Origin: Saprospiraceae bacterium
Lineage (GTDB): Bacteria > Bacteroidota > Bacteroidia > Chitinophagales > Saprospiraceae
Direction of reading: 5' to 3'
NCBI GenBank assembly: GCA_019694295.1
Contig: JAIBCG010000021.1
Span: 1-45,279 of the forward strand
DNA length: 45,279 bases
Positions 1 through 8,412 of this stretch are shown here, in pieces. The notes under the pieces are model-generated. The model had not been told where the DNA came from. It saw only the letters and a program-made list of their open reading frames with translations, and searched no databases. The first letter of the stretch is position 1. Each line of letters starts with the position of its first letter. The position numbers were made by a program, and so were the translations under genes.

Positions 1-24
1 AGCCTTTTTTGTTTAAAATTGATA

Positions 25-153
25 ATGGCTTTTCTGCAGCTAAATAAAAGCAGTTACACAACAACAACAGCAACAACAGTTCGTGTTATTTGTGATAGAA
101 ATTATTGTTTTGTTGCAATCTGCTTTCATTCTGTTATCTTGTTTTTAGGTTAA
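25..153 (+). promoter_or_regulatory. possible Thr-rich leader peptide ORF (attenuator-like)
   Basis: A 42-codon ORF runs from ATG at 25 to TAA at 151-153. At codons 12-18 it reads Thr-Thr-Thr-Thr-Ala-Thr-Thr (ACA codons, 58-78). Its stop codon lies directly before a strong intrinsic terminator (156-188). Threonine-codon runs followed by a terminator are the hallmark of transcription attenuators upstream of threonine-biosynthesis operons. However, no thrA/thrB/thrC follows on this strand; the next gene (701) is a small membrane protein. I could not see a convincing antiterminator pairing with the terminator's left arm. It could equally be a simple CAA/CAG-type repeat read in a chance frame. 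Confidence 0.25.
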
Positions 154-155
154 AA

Positions 156-188
156 AAAAATCCACCGACTACGTACCGGTGGATTTTT
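156..188 (+). terminator. strong intrinsic terminator
   Basis: A 12-bp stem with left arm at 156-167 (A-run then TCCACCG) and right arm at 177-188 (CGGTGGA then T-run) encloses a 9-nt loop. A-run and T-run flank it, so it can work in both directions. It may end an unseen upstream gene or be the terminator half of an attenuator for the ORF at 25-153. Confidence 0.75.
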
Positions 189-700
189 TTGATGTGTAAA
201 TAATGTATATCCTCTTTTATCCGATACTAAGCTCAGGTATATAACAACAGCAACAACAACATGTCATTGCTCCGAAGCTATTCCTTTTGTAACTGATAAT
301 GTTTTGATTCATTTTTAAAAAATTTAGCAAAAAGTGCTTTGATTTCAATGTCAATTAAAGCACAAATGTCATACCAAAAAGATTAAGATGCAAGTGGTTC
401 GTGCAGAAACGCTGTGTTAAATGTCAAACACAGGTTCAGACAGAAATGTTGGCCGGCATCATTTTTCTGTTTTACATAATAAAATTATAATAAAAATATA
501 AACAGCAGATTTTCAACACATAACTTGGAATAAATGCTTTTTTGTCATCCTATGGATTTATGCAAATTTCAATAGAAAATCTTGCTGAAATTTCGGCTGC
601 ATTTTTAATAAAAAAAATATTGCTCCTCAACAGAAACAGATAAGACGGGCAGAATCTATTTTTACCAAAAATTTGAATCACCCGCTAAAATTTCAACTCT
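189..700. other. long intergenic stretch without a gene
   Basis: No credible ORF on either strand. It holds a second ACA/GCA-codon-like tract (243-262) that repeats the tract at 61-78, with no ATG in its frame, and a weak 7-bp hairpin near 335-360 (GTGCTTT/AAAGCAC). The rest is A+T-rich and featureless, leading up to the gene at 701. Confidence 0.6.
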
Positions 701-1027
701 ATGTGGACCATAATCCTGCTTGTGTTTTCGAATATGTTCATGACCTTTGCATGGTACGGACACCTCAAAGACCCATCGATACCTATGTGGAAGGCGGTAT
801 TGATCAGTTGGGGAATAGCATTTCTTGAATACTGTTTCATGGTTCCTGCCAACCGAATCGGTTATGGAACTTTCAACGCATTTCAATTAAAAACCATTCA
901 GGAAGTTATCACTCTTGTTATTTTTATAGCATTTTCGGTTATTTATCTCAAAGAGCAACTACGCTGGAACCATATTGTGGCATTTGTCTTTATACTTGCA
1001 GCAGTTTATTTTATGTTTAAAAAATAA
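701..1027 (+). CDS. DMT family protein (DUF486)
   Basis: A 108-residue integral membrane protein with about four hydrophobic segments. The family signature SNMFMTFAWYGHLK sits near residues 10-23, and the middle contains EYCFMVPANRIGY. These are typical of the DUF486 branch of the drug/metabolite transporter superfamily, whose members are single-domain proteins of about 110 residues, so this one is full length. The substrate is unknown. The ATG at 701 is the first in frame after a stop at 686-688, and no Shine-Dalgarno is visible. It is transcribed towards and ends 4 bp from the convergent secreted-repeat gene. The family call is firm; any transport role is inference. Confidence 0.85.
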   Translation: MWTIILLVFSNMFMTFAWYGHLKDPSIPMWKAVLISWGIAFLEYCFMVPANRIGYGTFNAFQLKTIQEVITLVIFIAFSVIYLKEQLRWNHIVAFVFILAAVYFMFKK

Positions 1028-1031
1028 TCCG

Positions 1032-4000
1032 TTAGCGTATGAGGTTAATACCACCTTTGTATAATCGTCTGCTTCCATCTACGAATTCAGCTTCAAAGTA
1101 ATATACAAATACAGCAGGCTTCAGGTTTTTTCCTCGCAGCTTACCATCCCAGCCATACTGAGGGTCGTTTACCGGAAAATTGAAGGCTTCATACATTTGT
1201 TCGCCCCAGCGGTCGAAAATTCGCAATTCTTTTATATTTACAACAATCTTCGGATCACCGAATAACATCCATTTATCATTAATGCCATCAGCATCTGGGG
1301 AAAAGGCATTCGGTATGTATAGCTTGAAATCTTTTAGTACAATGACCTTTACCTTTGCTTGGGCAGTACAGCCGGTTACATCTGTGACGATAAGGCTATA
1401 GGTGGTTTCATTGACAGGATTGGCAAAAGGTGTCAGACAATCGCCGCATGAAAGTCCGGATACCGGTGTCCACAATGCACTTTCGACATACGACTCAGGA
1501 ATATTGAGCTGTGGATTCAGTATTTCATCTTTGCCATACTCAATGGTCACGAGCTGTGGCAAGGTAACGGATAGTTCGGGAGGCTCGGGCACCATAATCT
1601 GCTTGCCAAACTCACAGCCATTGGCATCTTTTATGTTGATAAAATAAGTTCCACTTTTAATGGATTCAAATACGTCCGAATTCTGGAATACTCCGCCATT
1701 CAAGGAGTAGGTGTAAGGTTCATTGCCACCTATAACCGCTGAAACGGATAAAGTCCCCAGTTTGGTACAACCGGGCGGGATGATGTCTATGGCAAAATCC
1801 TTCGGGTAGTTGGTATTTTCTGTTACTTCAGCACTATCATCCGCTGTACAGCCGTTGATGTTGTCTGTTACTACGAGCAGGTAGCTACCCGGCAAATTGA
1901 CAACCGGGTTGAGTGTTGTGCCATTTTGTAATGTCTGGTTATTATAAAGCCACAGAATGGTTTTATTAGTTGTGCCTCCTTGTATGTTTCCTGCAAGTGT
2001 CACTTCCTCTATGGTACATGTCAGCTCGTAATCGGGTCCTGCTGACACAACCGGATTTTTCTTATCTTCATTGACAGTACCGGATAACACAGAAATACAG
2101 CCGTTGGACTGGTCGGTAATGGTAACCGAATACAATCCGGTAACGTCCACTGTAACAGAATTGCCGGTTGTACTACCTGTGATATTGCCATCTGCTGTAC
2201 TCCAACTGTACGTCCACGTAGGAAGGATTGTCTGTAGGCTGACCAAGGAGGTTAATCTTGTGCAAGTGAGTAATTCAGGCGTTGGGATGGATGATTTTGG
2301 AGCAATGGTATCAATAGTGACCACCAGTTTATCGCTTGCACTGCAACCTGTGACAGGATCCAGGACTGTAATGGTATAGGTGCCGGCATACCCTAAAACA
2401 GGATTGAGTGTATTGCCATCTGAGATAACCGGCTGAGTACTGGAGGTCCAAATGATATCGAGTGTACCGCCCGAGTAAATGACGCTTGCAGCGGCAGATA
2501 CCTGCGTATTGATACAGTTGATTATAAGATCCTGACCTGCATTTACCTCAGGCAGTTCGGAATTGCTTGTAACTTTTACTGTGCCGGAAGACATACAACC
2601 ATTGTTATCATTAATGGTAACAAATGTGTATGTGCCTGGTTTGTCAATGGTAATTGTCAACGTATTCTCTCCTGATATGATATTTCCGTTCTGGGTACTC
2701 CATAAGTACGAATAATTGCCTGACCCAGAAAGATTTATGGCCGATATCAGTATCTGCGGTTGTTGGCAGGTAAGTATCAGATCTCCGGGTGTGGTAATAA
2801 CAGGTGCAACGGTATCAATACTTACGTTTACATCTGCTGCACTTGTACAACCATTGCCTGCATCTGTCACTACAAATGTGTAAGTACCCGGCTTATCTAT
2901 TAGTGGCTTAACAGTCGCTGCACCATTGATAATATTACCATTTGGTGTAGTCCACTGATAACTGTACTGGATGCCCGATGAACTGAGTGTACCATCAAGT
3001 TGCAGACTTGTGTTATTGCAATTGAGTGTTTTATCAGAACCGGCATCCGCTACAGGTTTTTTATCATCCAATATTACCCATAGGGTGTCTGCCACTACAC
3101 ATCCGTTCTTTGTATTGGTTATGTTCAATATATACATACCTGCTTTATCACACTGGCTAACCAGCACATCTGTACCTCCGGTGATGTTTCCGTCAGGTGT
3201 AGTCCACGAAAATACAAAATCACTGCCTGTTGATGAACCTGTAGCATCGAGTGGGACATTCTTAACCACACAAGTAAGTGTCTGGTCTTGCAGTTTAATG
3301 ACTGAAGGTGCATTATCATCTTTGGCGATGTTAACCGAATCCTGCGCTATACATCCGTTCTTTTTATTCTCTATATTCAAATAATAAATACCGGGAGAAG
3401 AAATAATCGGATTAAAGAGATCGCTACCTGATTTGATATTACCATCTGGTGTGGTCCAATTAATATTGATGAGTGAAATATCCAAGTTAGATGAACCGGT
3501 AAGCTGCAACTCAGGAATAAGACAAGAAAGTGTGTCTTTCTGCCCCGCCTCAGCCGTTGGCGATGATTTGTCCTCTCCGATGTTTAGTGTAAAATTTGAT
3601 TTGCAGCCGGTGGTCAGATTCTGTACAGTTAAAATATAACTCCCCGGTGTGCTAAGCTGTATAGCCAGAGAGTCAGTAGTTGTATTAATTTTTCCACCAT
3701 TGGCTACTGACCATTCGTAATCGAATCCTGCACCCTGGTCGGACTGAAAACCATTGATCCAAATGGTATCATTGTTACATGTAAGCAAAGTATCTCCACT
3801 TATCTTTACCTTTGGTACTGAAGGATCTTTTGTCACCAGAACAATGTCACTTGCCGTGCAACCATTCAGATTATTAGTCACTGTCATGATATAGGTGCCA
3901 GTGCTGCCAATGAGCGGATCCAACACATCTGGATCAGATATAATATTCCCGTCAGGAGTCGTCCACAGTATAGTATAGTTGCTTGTAGGGCTCGTTACCT

Positions 4001-5291
4001 TTCCGCTTAATGTAAGCGTGGTGTCGGTACATGAAAGCTTACCATCGGGCCCTGCCGTAATGATAGGTTTAGTATAATCAGTTGTTACAGTTACCGTTGC
4101 AGATTTGGTGCATTTAATTGTACCATCATCGTAGGTGACTACAAGCGTATAGACTCCAGGCTTGGTAACCGTTACAATGGATTGTGAAGGGTCAGAACTT
4201 ATTCCACCAGGTGGTCCTGTCCAGGCATAAGTATAGAATGCCCCAAATGAAGATTTGTCTCCATATAGCAGGATTTCGGACGAATTGCAGTCAAGCATTT
4301 CCGGATTATCGATAACGGCTTCTACTTCTATAACGCTCAGGTCAAGTGTTACCAGACTATCGCATCCTTTCCATGTTTTGAAAGAAAAGTTATACTGTCC
4401 TTCATTTTGCAGGCTTTGGCCGCCAATGTTATAAGACTGTCCCTGACAAATTTTTGCTTCAATATCTGTCTGTTTGGTTGGATGTACGAAAACTGTCATT
4501 TCATCTGTTATCTCGCACAACTCCTTGAAGGAAATGTCATCAAGTGCAAAGTCATTTCCGCCTAATTCTGTGTTTTGGTTTACGATACAAATGGTAGCAG
4601 ATGTAGAACTTCCACTATTCCAGACTGCTGTAAACTGTTCCCAGATACAATTCGAATTATTAGCGCTGAATATTGGCCCAATGGCCTGTCCATTAATAGA
4701 AAACTGTAACAAAGCCGGTGAGCCTGCTACTACAGATGCCACCCAGGTTTCGAAGGCATAATCGGTATTTGCCTTTACTGGTATTGTCTGACACCAGACG
4801 TTAAGGCCGGGTGTACCTGCACCGTTTATCACCATCATTTGACCACCACCTGTATGATCACCACAAGGTGCAAAACCCGGGTGAACACTTTTTGGGTTAT
4901 TGGTAACTGTATAAACACCTTCGGGTACCAGATTTGTGGCGCTGTACACATAATCACTCGAAAAACCGGTATTGCCGTTGTTGAAGTTAGCGTTGGTTAC
5001 AAGATTGGTATTGTTCAGGCATTTAATTTTCAAGGTGTAAGTGGTAGTTTGGTCAACTGTTGCTTCCGGATTGATGATATTTGGATCATTCAAGCCAATA
5101 GCAGGCGTCCATTCTATAACTAAAGGTGAACCTGTATAGCTACCATTGAGTTGTGTTGTACCGCCGGGTTCACATAGATTTTTATCTGCTCCGGCATTTA
5201 CTGTGCATGGGCAGGGCTGCGCACTTATGGCAATTGAGAGTATTGAAAATAATGTTACCAACGGAACAAATAATAAATATTTATTGTTCAT
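1032..5291 (-). CDS. giant secreted repeat protein with T9SS type B (gliding motility-associated) C-terminal domain
   Basis: A 1419-residue exported protein. It starts with a signal peptide (residues 1 to about 24, ending AISAQ). A Cys-rich Ig-like segment and a jelly-roll-like domain (about 95-260) follow. Then about ten tandem repeats of 80-90 residues (about 330-1190), each with an opening L(T/S/N)C, a central YxWTTPDGNI-type strand, a PGTY strand and a closing NGC before the next linker. The paired Cys in each unit suggests one disulfide per Ig/PKD-like fold. A SprB-type repeat (GGNEPYTYSLNGG) comes next. The final roughly 95 residues form the CHU_C/gliding-motility C-terminal domain (IPNAFSPDADGINDKW, FDRWGEQMYE, YKGGINLIR), the type B sorting signal for T9SS. 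It probably acts as a surface adhesin or gliding-associated filament. The start codon gives a clean signal peptide. Confidence 0.9.
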   Translation of the reverse strand: MNNKYLLFVPLVTLFSILSIAISAQPCPCTVNAGADKNLCEPGGTTQLNGSYTGSPLVIEWTPAIGLNDPNIINPEATVDQTTTYTLKIKCLNNTNLVTNANFNNGNTGFSSDYVYSATNLVPEGVYTVTNNPKSVHPGFAPCGDHTGGGQMMVINGAGTPGLNVWCQTIPVKANTDYAFETWVASVVAGSPALLQFSINGQAIGPIFSANNSNCIWEQFTAVWNSGSSTSATICIVNQNTELGGNDFALDDISFKELCEITDEMTVFVHPTKQTDIEAKICQGQSYNIGGQSLQNEGQYNFSFKTWKGCDSLVTLDLSVIEVEAVIDNPEMLDCNSSEILLYGDKSSFGAFYTYAWTGPPGGISSDPSQSIVTVTKPGVYTLVVTYDDGTIKCTKSATVTVTTDYTKPIITAGPDGKLSCTDTTLTLSGKVTSPTSNYTILWTTPDGNIISDPDVLDPLIGSTGTYIMTVTNNLNGCTASDIVLVTKDPSVPKVKISGDTLLTCNNDTIWINGFQSDQGAGFDYEWSVANGGKINTTTDSLAIQLSTPGSYILTVQNLTTGCKSNFTLNIGEDKSSPTAEAGQKDTLSCLIPELQLTGSSNLDISLININWTTPDGNIKSGSDLFNPIISSPGIYYLNIENKKNGCIAQDSVNIAKDDNAPSVIKLQDQTLTCVVKNVPLDATGSSTGSDFVFSWTTPDGNITGGTDVLVSQCDKAGMYILNITNTKNGCVVADTLWVILDDKKPVADAGSDKTLNCNNTSLQLDGTLSSSGIQYSYQWTTPNGNIINGAATVKPLIDKPGTYTFVVTDAGNGCTSAADVNVSIDTVAPVITTPGDLILTCQQPQILISAINLSGSGNYSYLWSTQNGNIISGENTLTITIDKPGTYTFVTINDNNGCMSSGTVKVTSNSELPEVNAGQDLIINCINTQVSAAASVIYSGGTLDIIWTSSTQPVISDGNTLNPVLGYAGTYTITVLDPVTGCSASDKLVVTIDTIAPKSSIPTPELLTCTRLTSLVSLQTILPTWTYSWSTADGNITGSTTGNSVTVDVTGLYSVTITDQSNGCISVLSGTVNEDKKNPVVSAGPDYELTCTIEEVTLAGNIQGGTTNKTILWLYNNQTLQNGTTLNPVVNLPGSYLLVVTDNINGCTADDSAEVTENTNYPKDFAIDIIPPGCTKLGTLSVSAVIGGNEPYTYSLNGGVFQNSDVFESIKSGTYFINIKDANGCEFGKQIMVPEPPELSVTLPQLVTIEYGKDEILNPQLNIPESYVESALWTPVSGLSCGDCLTPFANPVNETTYSLIVTDVTGCTAQAKVKVIVLKDFKLYIPNAFSPDADGINDKWMLFGDPKIVVNIKELRIFDRWGEQMYEAFNFPVNDPQYGWDGKLRGKNLKPAVFVYYFEAEFVDGSRRLYKGGINLIR

Positions 5292-5360
5292 TGAAATATT
5301 GGTTTTAAAAGATTTTATAAATTTACCTAATTATTTAATAAAATTAAAATTTTTTTTGAA

Positions 5361-5951
5361 ATGAAAAGTGGATTCGGAAAATTATTTCTTATTGGCCTGA
5401 TAGCTTTCGTATTGTTTCTATGGGTAAGAGGCAGTTATAATGGCATGGTCACCACCCGTGAAGAAGTCAATACGGCATGGTCAAAAGTAGAAGGTGCTTA
5501 TCAAAGGAGGGCAGACCTGATTCCTAATCTTGTCAATACTGTAAAAGGTGTGGCTAATTTTGAACAAAAGACGCTAACAGATGTCATTAATGCAAGAGCT
5601 TCTGCCACACAGGTAAAACTTGACCCAAATAATATGGACGAAGCTGCCATGAAAAAATTTCAGGACAGCCAATCATCACTTGGGGGTGCATTGGGCAGAC
5701 TGTTGGTGGTAGCAGAAAATTACCCACAACTCAAAGCTACCGAGTCATTTCGCGACCTGCAGGTGCAGCTTGAAGGTACTGAAAACAGAATCAACACAGA
5801 GCGCAACAACTTTAATGATGTTGCAAAACTTTACAATACCAACATCCAGAAATTTCCGGCTAATATTTTTGCTTCGATGTTTGGGTTCAAGACACGACCA
5901 TATTTCCAGGCTGCAGAAGGTTCAGACAAAGCACCAACTGTAAATTTCTAA
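5361..5951 (+). CDS. lemA: LemA family protein
   Basis: A 196-residue membrane-anchored protein. It has an N-terminal transmembrane helix (about 7-24) followed by the family core: YNGMVTTREEVNTAWSKVE, then QRRADLIPNLVNTVKG near residues 48-65, then long helices with NxRxxA-type motifs and a C-terminal FKTRPYFQA segment. Length and motifs match full-length LemA. Its molecular function is unsettled in the literature. It is the first gene of a tight operon with two TPM-domain genes (4 bp gap, then overlap), an arrangement common in Bacteroidota, which suggests a joint role at the membrane. Confidence 0.93.
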   Translation: MKSGFGKLFLIGLIAFVLFLWVRGSYNGMVTTREEVNTAWSKVEGAYQRRADLIPNLVNTVKGVANFEQKTLTDVINARASATQVKLDPNNMDEAAMKKFQDSQSSLGGALGRLLVVAENYPQLKATESFRDLQVQLEGTENRINTERNNFNDVAKLYNTNIQKFPANIFASMFGFKTRPYFQAAEGSDKAPTVNF

Positions 5952-5955
5952 TTGC

Positions 5956-6387
5956 ATGTCGTATTTTACTGAACAGGAACGAAAAGAAATAAAGGAATGT
6001 ATTGAACAGATTGAAGCTCAGACTACCGGTGAAATATGCATCTGTGTTGAACAATATTGTGATCGGGACCCACTTACAAGAGCACATGAATATTTTGTAA
6101 AGTTGGAAATGACAAAGGCAAAACGCCGTAACGGAGTCTTGATTTATCTGGCTCTGTCTGATAATGTATTCGCCATCATAGGTGATGAAGGTATCCACAA
6201 CATCGTTGGTGAAATGTTCTGGGATGATGCTAAAACCACTATGAAAGAAAATTTTAAGCACGGAGAAATTGTAAAAGGTGTCATATTGGGTATCCGTAAG
6301 GTAGGTGATGTACTCATTCAGCATTTTCCGAAAACCGATGATGACCAAAACGAATTAAAGGATGATATCATTTTTGGAGATAAATAA
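5956..6387 (+). CDS. TPM domain protein (cytosolic, first of pair)
   Basis: A 143-residue protein with no signal peptide that matches the TPM (TLP18.3/Psb32/MOLO-1) fold: an N-terminal FTEQERKEIKECIEQIEAQT helix, the strand TGEICICVE, the RNGVLIYLAL strand and DNVFAIIGDEGIH, followed by a C-terminal FKHGEIVKGVILGI helix. It is the second gene of the lemA-TPM-TPM operon, 4 bp after lemA. Its 3' end overlaps the next gene by 26 bp, so translational coupling is likely. TPM domains have been linked to phosphatase activity or to assembly of membrane complexes; which applies here cannot be read from the sequence. Confidence 0.85.
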   Translation: MSYFTEQERKEIKECIEQIEAQTTGEICICVEQYCDRDPLTRAHEYFVKLEMTKAKRRNGVLIYLALSDNVFAIIGDEGIHNIVGEMFWDDAKTTMKENFKHGEIVKGVILGIRKVGDVLIQHFPKTDDDQNELKDDIIFGDK

Positions 6388-7195
6388 AACGTCAGGAAGA
6401 TTTCTGTTTTGCTTAAAGCGATACACATTGATTGTGTTCGCTCTGATGTTATTTAACTCGACCTTATTCAGTATCGATCTACCGCCCAGGTCAAATCAAC
6501 TGGTAAATGATTATGCCGGAATACTCAATAGTACACAGATCCACAGCCTTGAAAACAAACTCGTCGCTTTTGATGACTCGACATCCAATCAGGTGACCAT
6601 CGTCATAGTGAAAGACCTCCAAGGTTATGAAGTATCGGATTTTGCTGTAAAGCTTGGCAATGCATGGGGCGTCGGGCAGAACACCAAAAAAAATGGAATC
6701 GTCTTTCTTATAGCACCTAATGAACGGAAAGTAACCATCCAGACAGGTTATGGACTCGAACCGGTATTACCCGATATCATAGCAGGTAGAATCATCCGTG
6801 AACAGATAGCTCCTGAGTTTCGTAATGGTAACTATTACCAAGGTATAGATAAGGCAGTTGATGCGATTATTTTTTACACTGGGTCAGAATTCACTGCAGA
6901 ACCGGAAGCTGATCATTCTGATACAATCCTATTATTTATACTTTGCTTTTTTGTTCTGTTATTGTTATTTGCATATTTTACCAGAAATGCCCGGCCGGTA
7001 AACAGACAAATCATAAGAGGTGACGGGCATACGTGGCCAGGAGGTACATGGGGTGGCTGGGGTGGTGGCTCTTCCGGTGGCGGCTGGGGTGGCGGTTCGT
7101 CCGGCGGCGGCTGGGGTGGAGGCTCTTCGGGCGGGGGTTTTGGTGGCTTTGGTGGTGGTAGTTTTGGTGGTGGTGGTGCCAGTGGCAGTTGGTAA
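6362..7195 (+). CDS. TPM domain membrane protein with Gly-rich tail (YgcG family)
   Basis: A 277-residue exported protein. A hydrophobic signal/anchor (about 20-38) precedes a TPM domain (about 40-180; LVNDYAGILN, NQVTIVIVKDL, KNGIVFLIAPNERKVTIQTGYGLE, DIIAGRIIREQIAPEFRNGNYYQGI). A second transmembrane helix (about 187-207) follows. The tail has tandem GGW/GGGSSGGG repeats encoded by a G-rich repeat at about 7040-7190. This YgcG-type layout, with an outer TPM domain, one TM and a Gly-rich tail ending near SW, is usual for the family. The ATG at 6362 lies inside the upstream gene; a slightly later start that still keeps the signal segment cannot be excluded. Confidence 0.88.
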   Translation: MISFLEINKTSGRFLFCLKRYTLIVFALMLFNSTLFSIDLPPRSNQLVNDYAGILNSTQIHSLENKLVAFDDSTSNQVTIVIVKDLQGYEVSDFAVKLGNAWGVGQNTKKNGIVFLIAPNERKVTIQTGYGLEPVLPDIIAGRIIREQIAPEFRNGNYYQGIDKAVDAIIFYTGSEFTAEPEADHSDTILLFILCFFVLLLLFAYFTRNARPVNRQIIRGDGHTWPGGTWGGWGGGSSGGGWGGGSSGGGWGGGSSGGGFGGFGGGSFGGGGASGSW

Positions 7196-7296
7196 CAGAA
7201 TTTTATTTTTGTTACCTTATATTGTTTTACAAGTCATAATGAATGATTGTTTGTGAATTGTTAGGAAAGAACGATACTTTCAATACTTTAAAATTG

Positions 7297-7304
7297 TAAC
7301 TTTG
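7297..7304 (+). promoter_or_regulatory. -7 promoter box (TAnnTTTG) for the WecA-like gene
   Basis: TAACTTTG fits the Bacteroidota sigma-ABfr -7 consensus TAnnTTTG and sits 20 bp before the start codon at 7324. No clear -33 TTTG was found at the expected distance, so the call rests on the -7 box alone. Confidence 0.4.
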
Positions 7305-7323
7305 TGCCAGAAATTCTTGAAAT

Positions 7324-8412
7324 ATGTTTGACGTAATATTAAGTTTTATTACGGCCTTTACTCTGACATACTTTGCGATTCCGTCAATCATCAAAGTAGC
7401 CGAAATAAAGAATCTGTGTGACGAGCCCGGTACACGCACTTCTCACACCAGAAGCATTCCCACACTTGGTGGTATTGCTATATTTGCCGGAGTATCTTTT
7501 TCTGTTATTTTTTGGACACCATTTACTGATTTTGGCGAACTTCAGTACATATTGTGTGCTTTTGTTGTCATATTCCTCATAGGTGTCAAGGATGACATTA
7601 TTCCTCTAACGCCAACCAAGAAATTTTTAGGGCAGCTTTTTGCAGCCGGCGTACTGGTTTTTAAATCAAAAATAACCATTCCATCGCTTTTTGGTGTTTT
7701 TGGTATTTATGAGCTACCTTATTGGGTGACTATTTTGTTTACTACTTTCGTCATCCTTGTCATCATCAATTCTTTTAACCTCATAGATGGTATTAATGGC
7801 TTGTCCGGAAGCATAGGCACGATCATCACATTCATGTTAGGTACATGGTTTATGCTGACCGACAAAGTTGAATTGTCAATTCTCGCATTTAGTCTTGCCG
7901 GTTCGCTGGTGGCCTTTCTGAAGTATAATTATTCGCCGGCAAAAATATTTATGGGTGATACTGGTTCTATGTTGGTCGGGTTGATATCTGCTACACTGGT
8001 GATTGAATTTATTGAATTCCATCATGTAACCAAAACAGGTCCGTTTACTTTCAATGCAGCGCCAGCCTTTGCATTTGGGCTACTTATATTGCCTCTGTTC
8101 GATACTTTGCGTGTGTTTGCTGTGAGAATTATGAAGGGCAAATCACCATTTCATCCAGACCGCAACCACATTCATCACATGTTGATAGACATTGGGCTTA
8201 CTCACATGCAGGCAACGGGTGTATTGATCCTAATGAATTTATTATTCGTGATCATCGTAGCTACATTACAAGACCTTGGCAACCTTAGAGCCATAGCTAT
8301 TATACTCACACTCGCATGGATATTGACATCATACCTCTTCTTTGTGTATAGAAGAAAAATGAAACAATCCACGAATGACGAATCCCTACAAAAAGAACAT
8401 TTACTTCACTGA
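7324..8412 (+). CDS. MraY/WecA/TagO-type undecaprenyl-phosphate sugar-1-phosphate transferase
   Basis: A 362-residue polytopic membrane protein of the PNPT family. These enzymes move a UDP-aminosugar-1-phosphate onto undecaprenyl phosphate at the inner membrane to start O-antigen, teichoic or other surface glycans. Visible motifs are GVKDDIIPLTPTKK (Asp90/Asp91), NSFNLIDGINGLSG (about 149-162), FMGDTGSMLVG, and the cytoplasmic loop HPDRNHIHH, which is typical of the WecA/TagO/WbpL branch rather than MraY. About ten TM helices are apparent and the length is normal. The gene ends convergently with ileS, and the two coding regions overlap by 12 bp. The exact sugar cannot be told. Confidence 0.88.
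   Translation: MFDVILSFITAFTLTYFAIPSIIKVAEIKNLCDEPGTRTSHTRSIPTLGGIAIFAGVSFSVIFWTPFTDFGELQYILCAFVVIFLIGVKDDIIPLTPTKKFLGQLFAAGVLVFKSKITIPSLFGVFGIYELPYWVTILFTTFVILVIINSFNLIDGINGLSGSIGTIITFMLGTWFMLTDKVELSILAFSLAGSLVAFLKYNYSPAKIFMGDTGSMLVGLISATLVIEFIEFHHVTKTGPFTFNAAPAFAFGLLILPLFDTLRVFAVRIMKGKSPFHPDRNHIHHMLIDIGLTHMQATGVLILMNLLFVIIVATLQDLGNLRAIAIILTLAWILTSYLFFVYRRKMKQSTNDESLQKEHLLH

Noticed and set aside
7020-7256. Val/Ala/Gly-rich open frame over the Gly-rich tail
   Set aside because: Produced by reading the G-rich tandem repeat in another frame; no start context and no conserved pattern.
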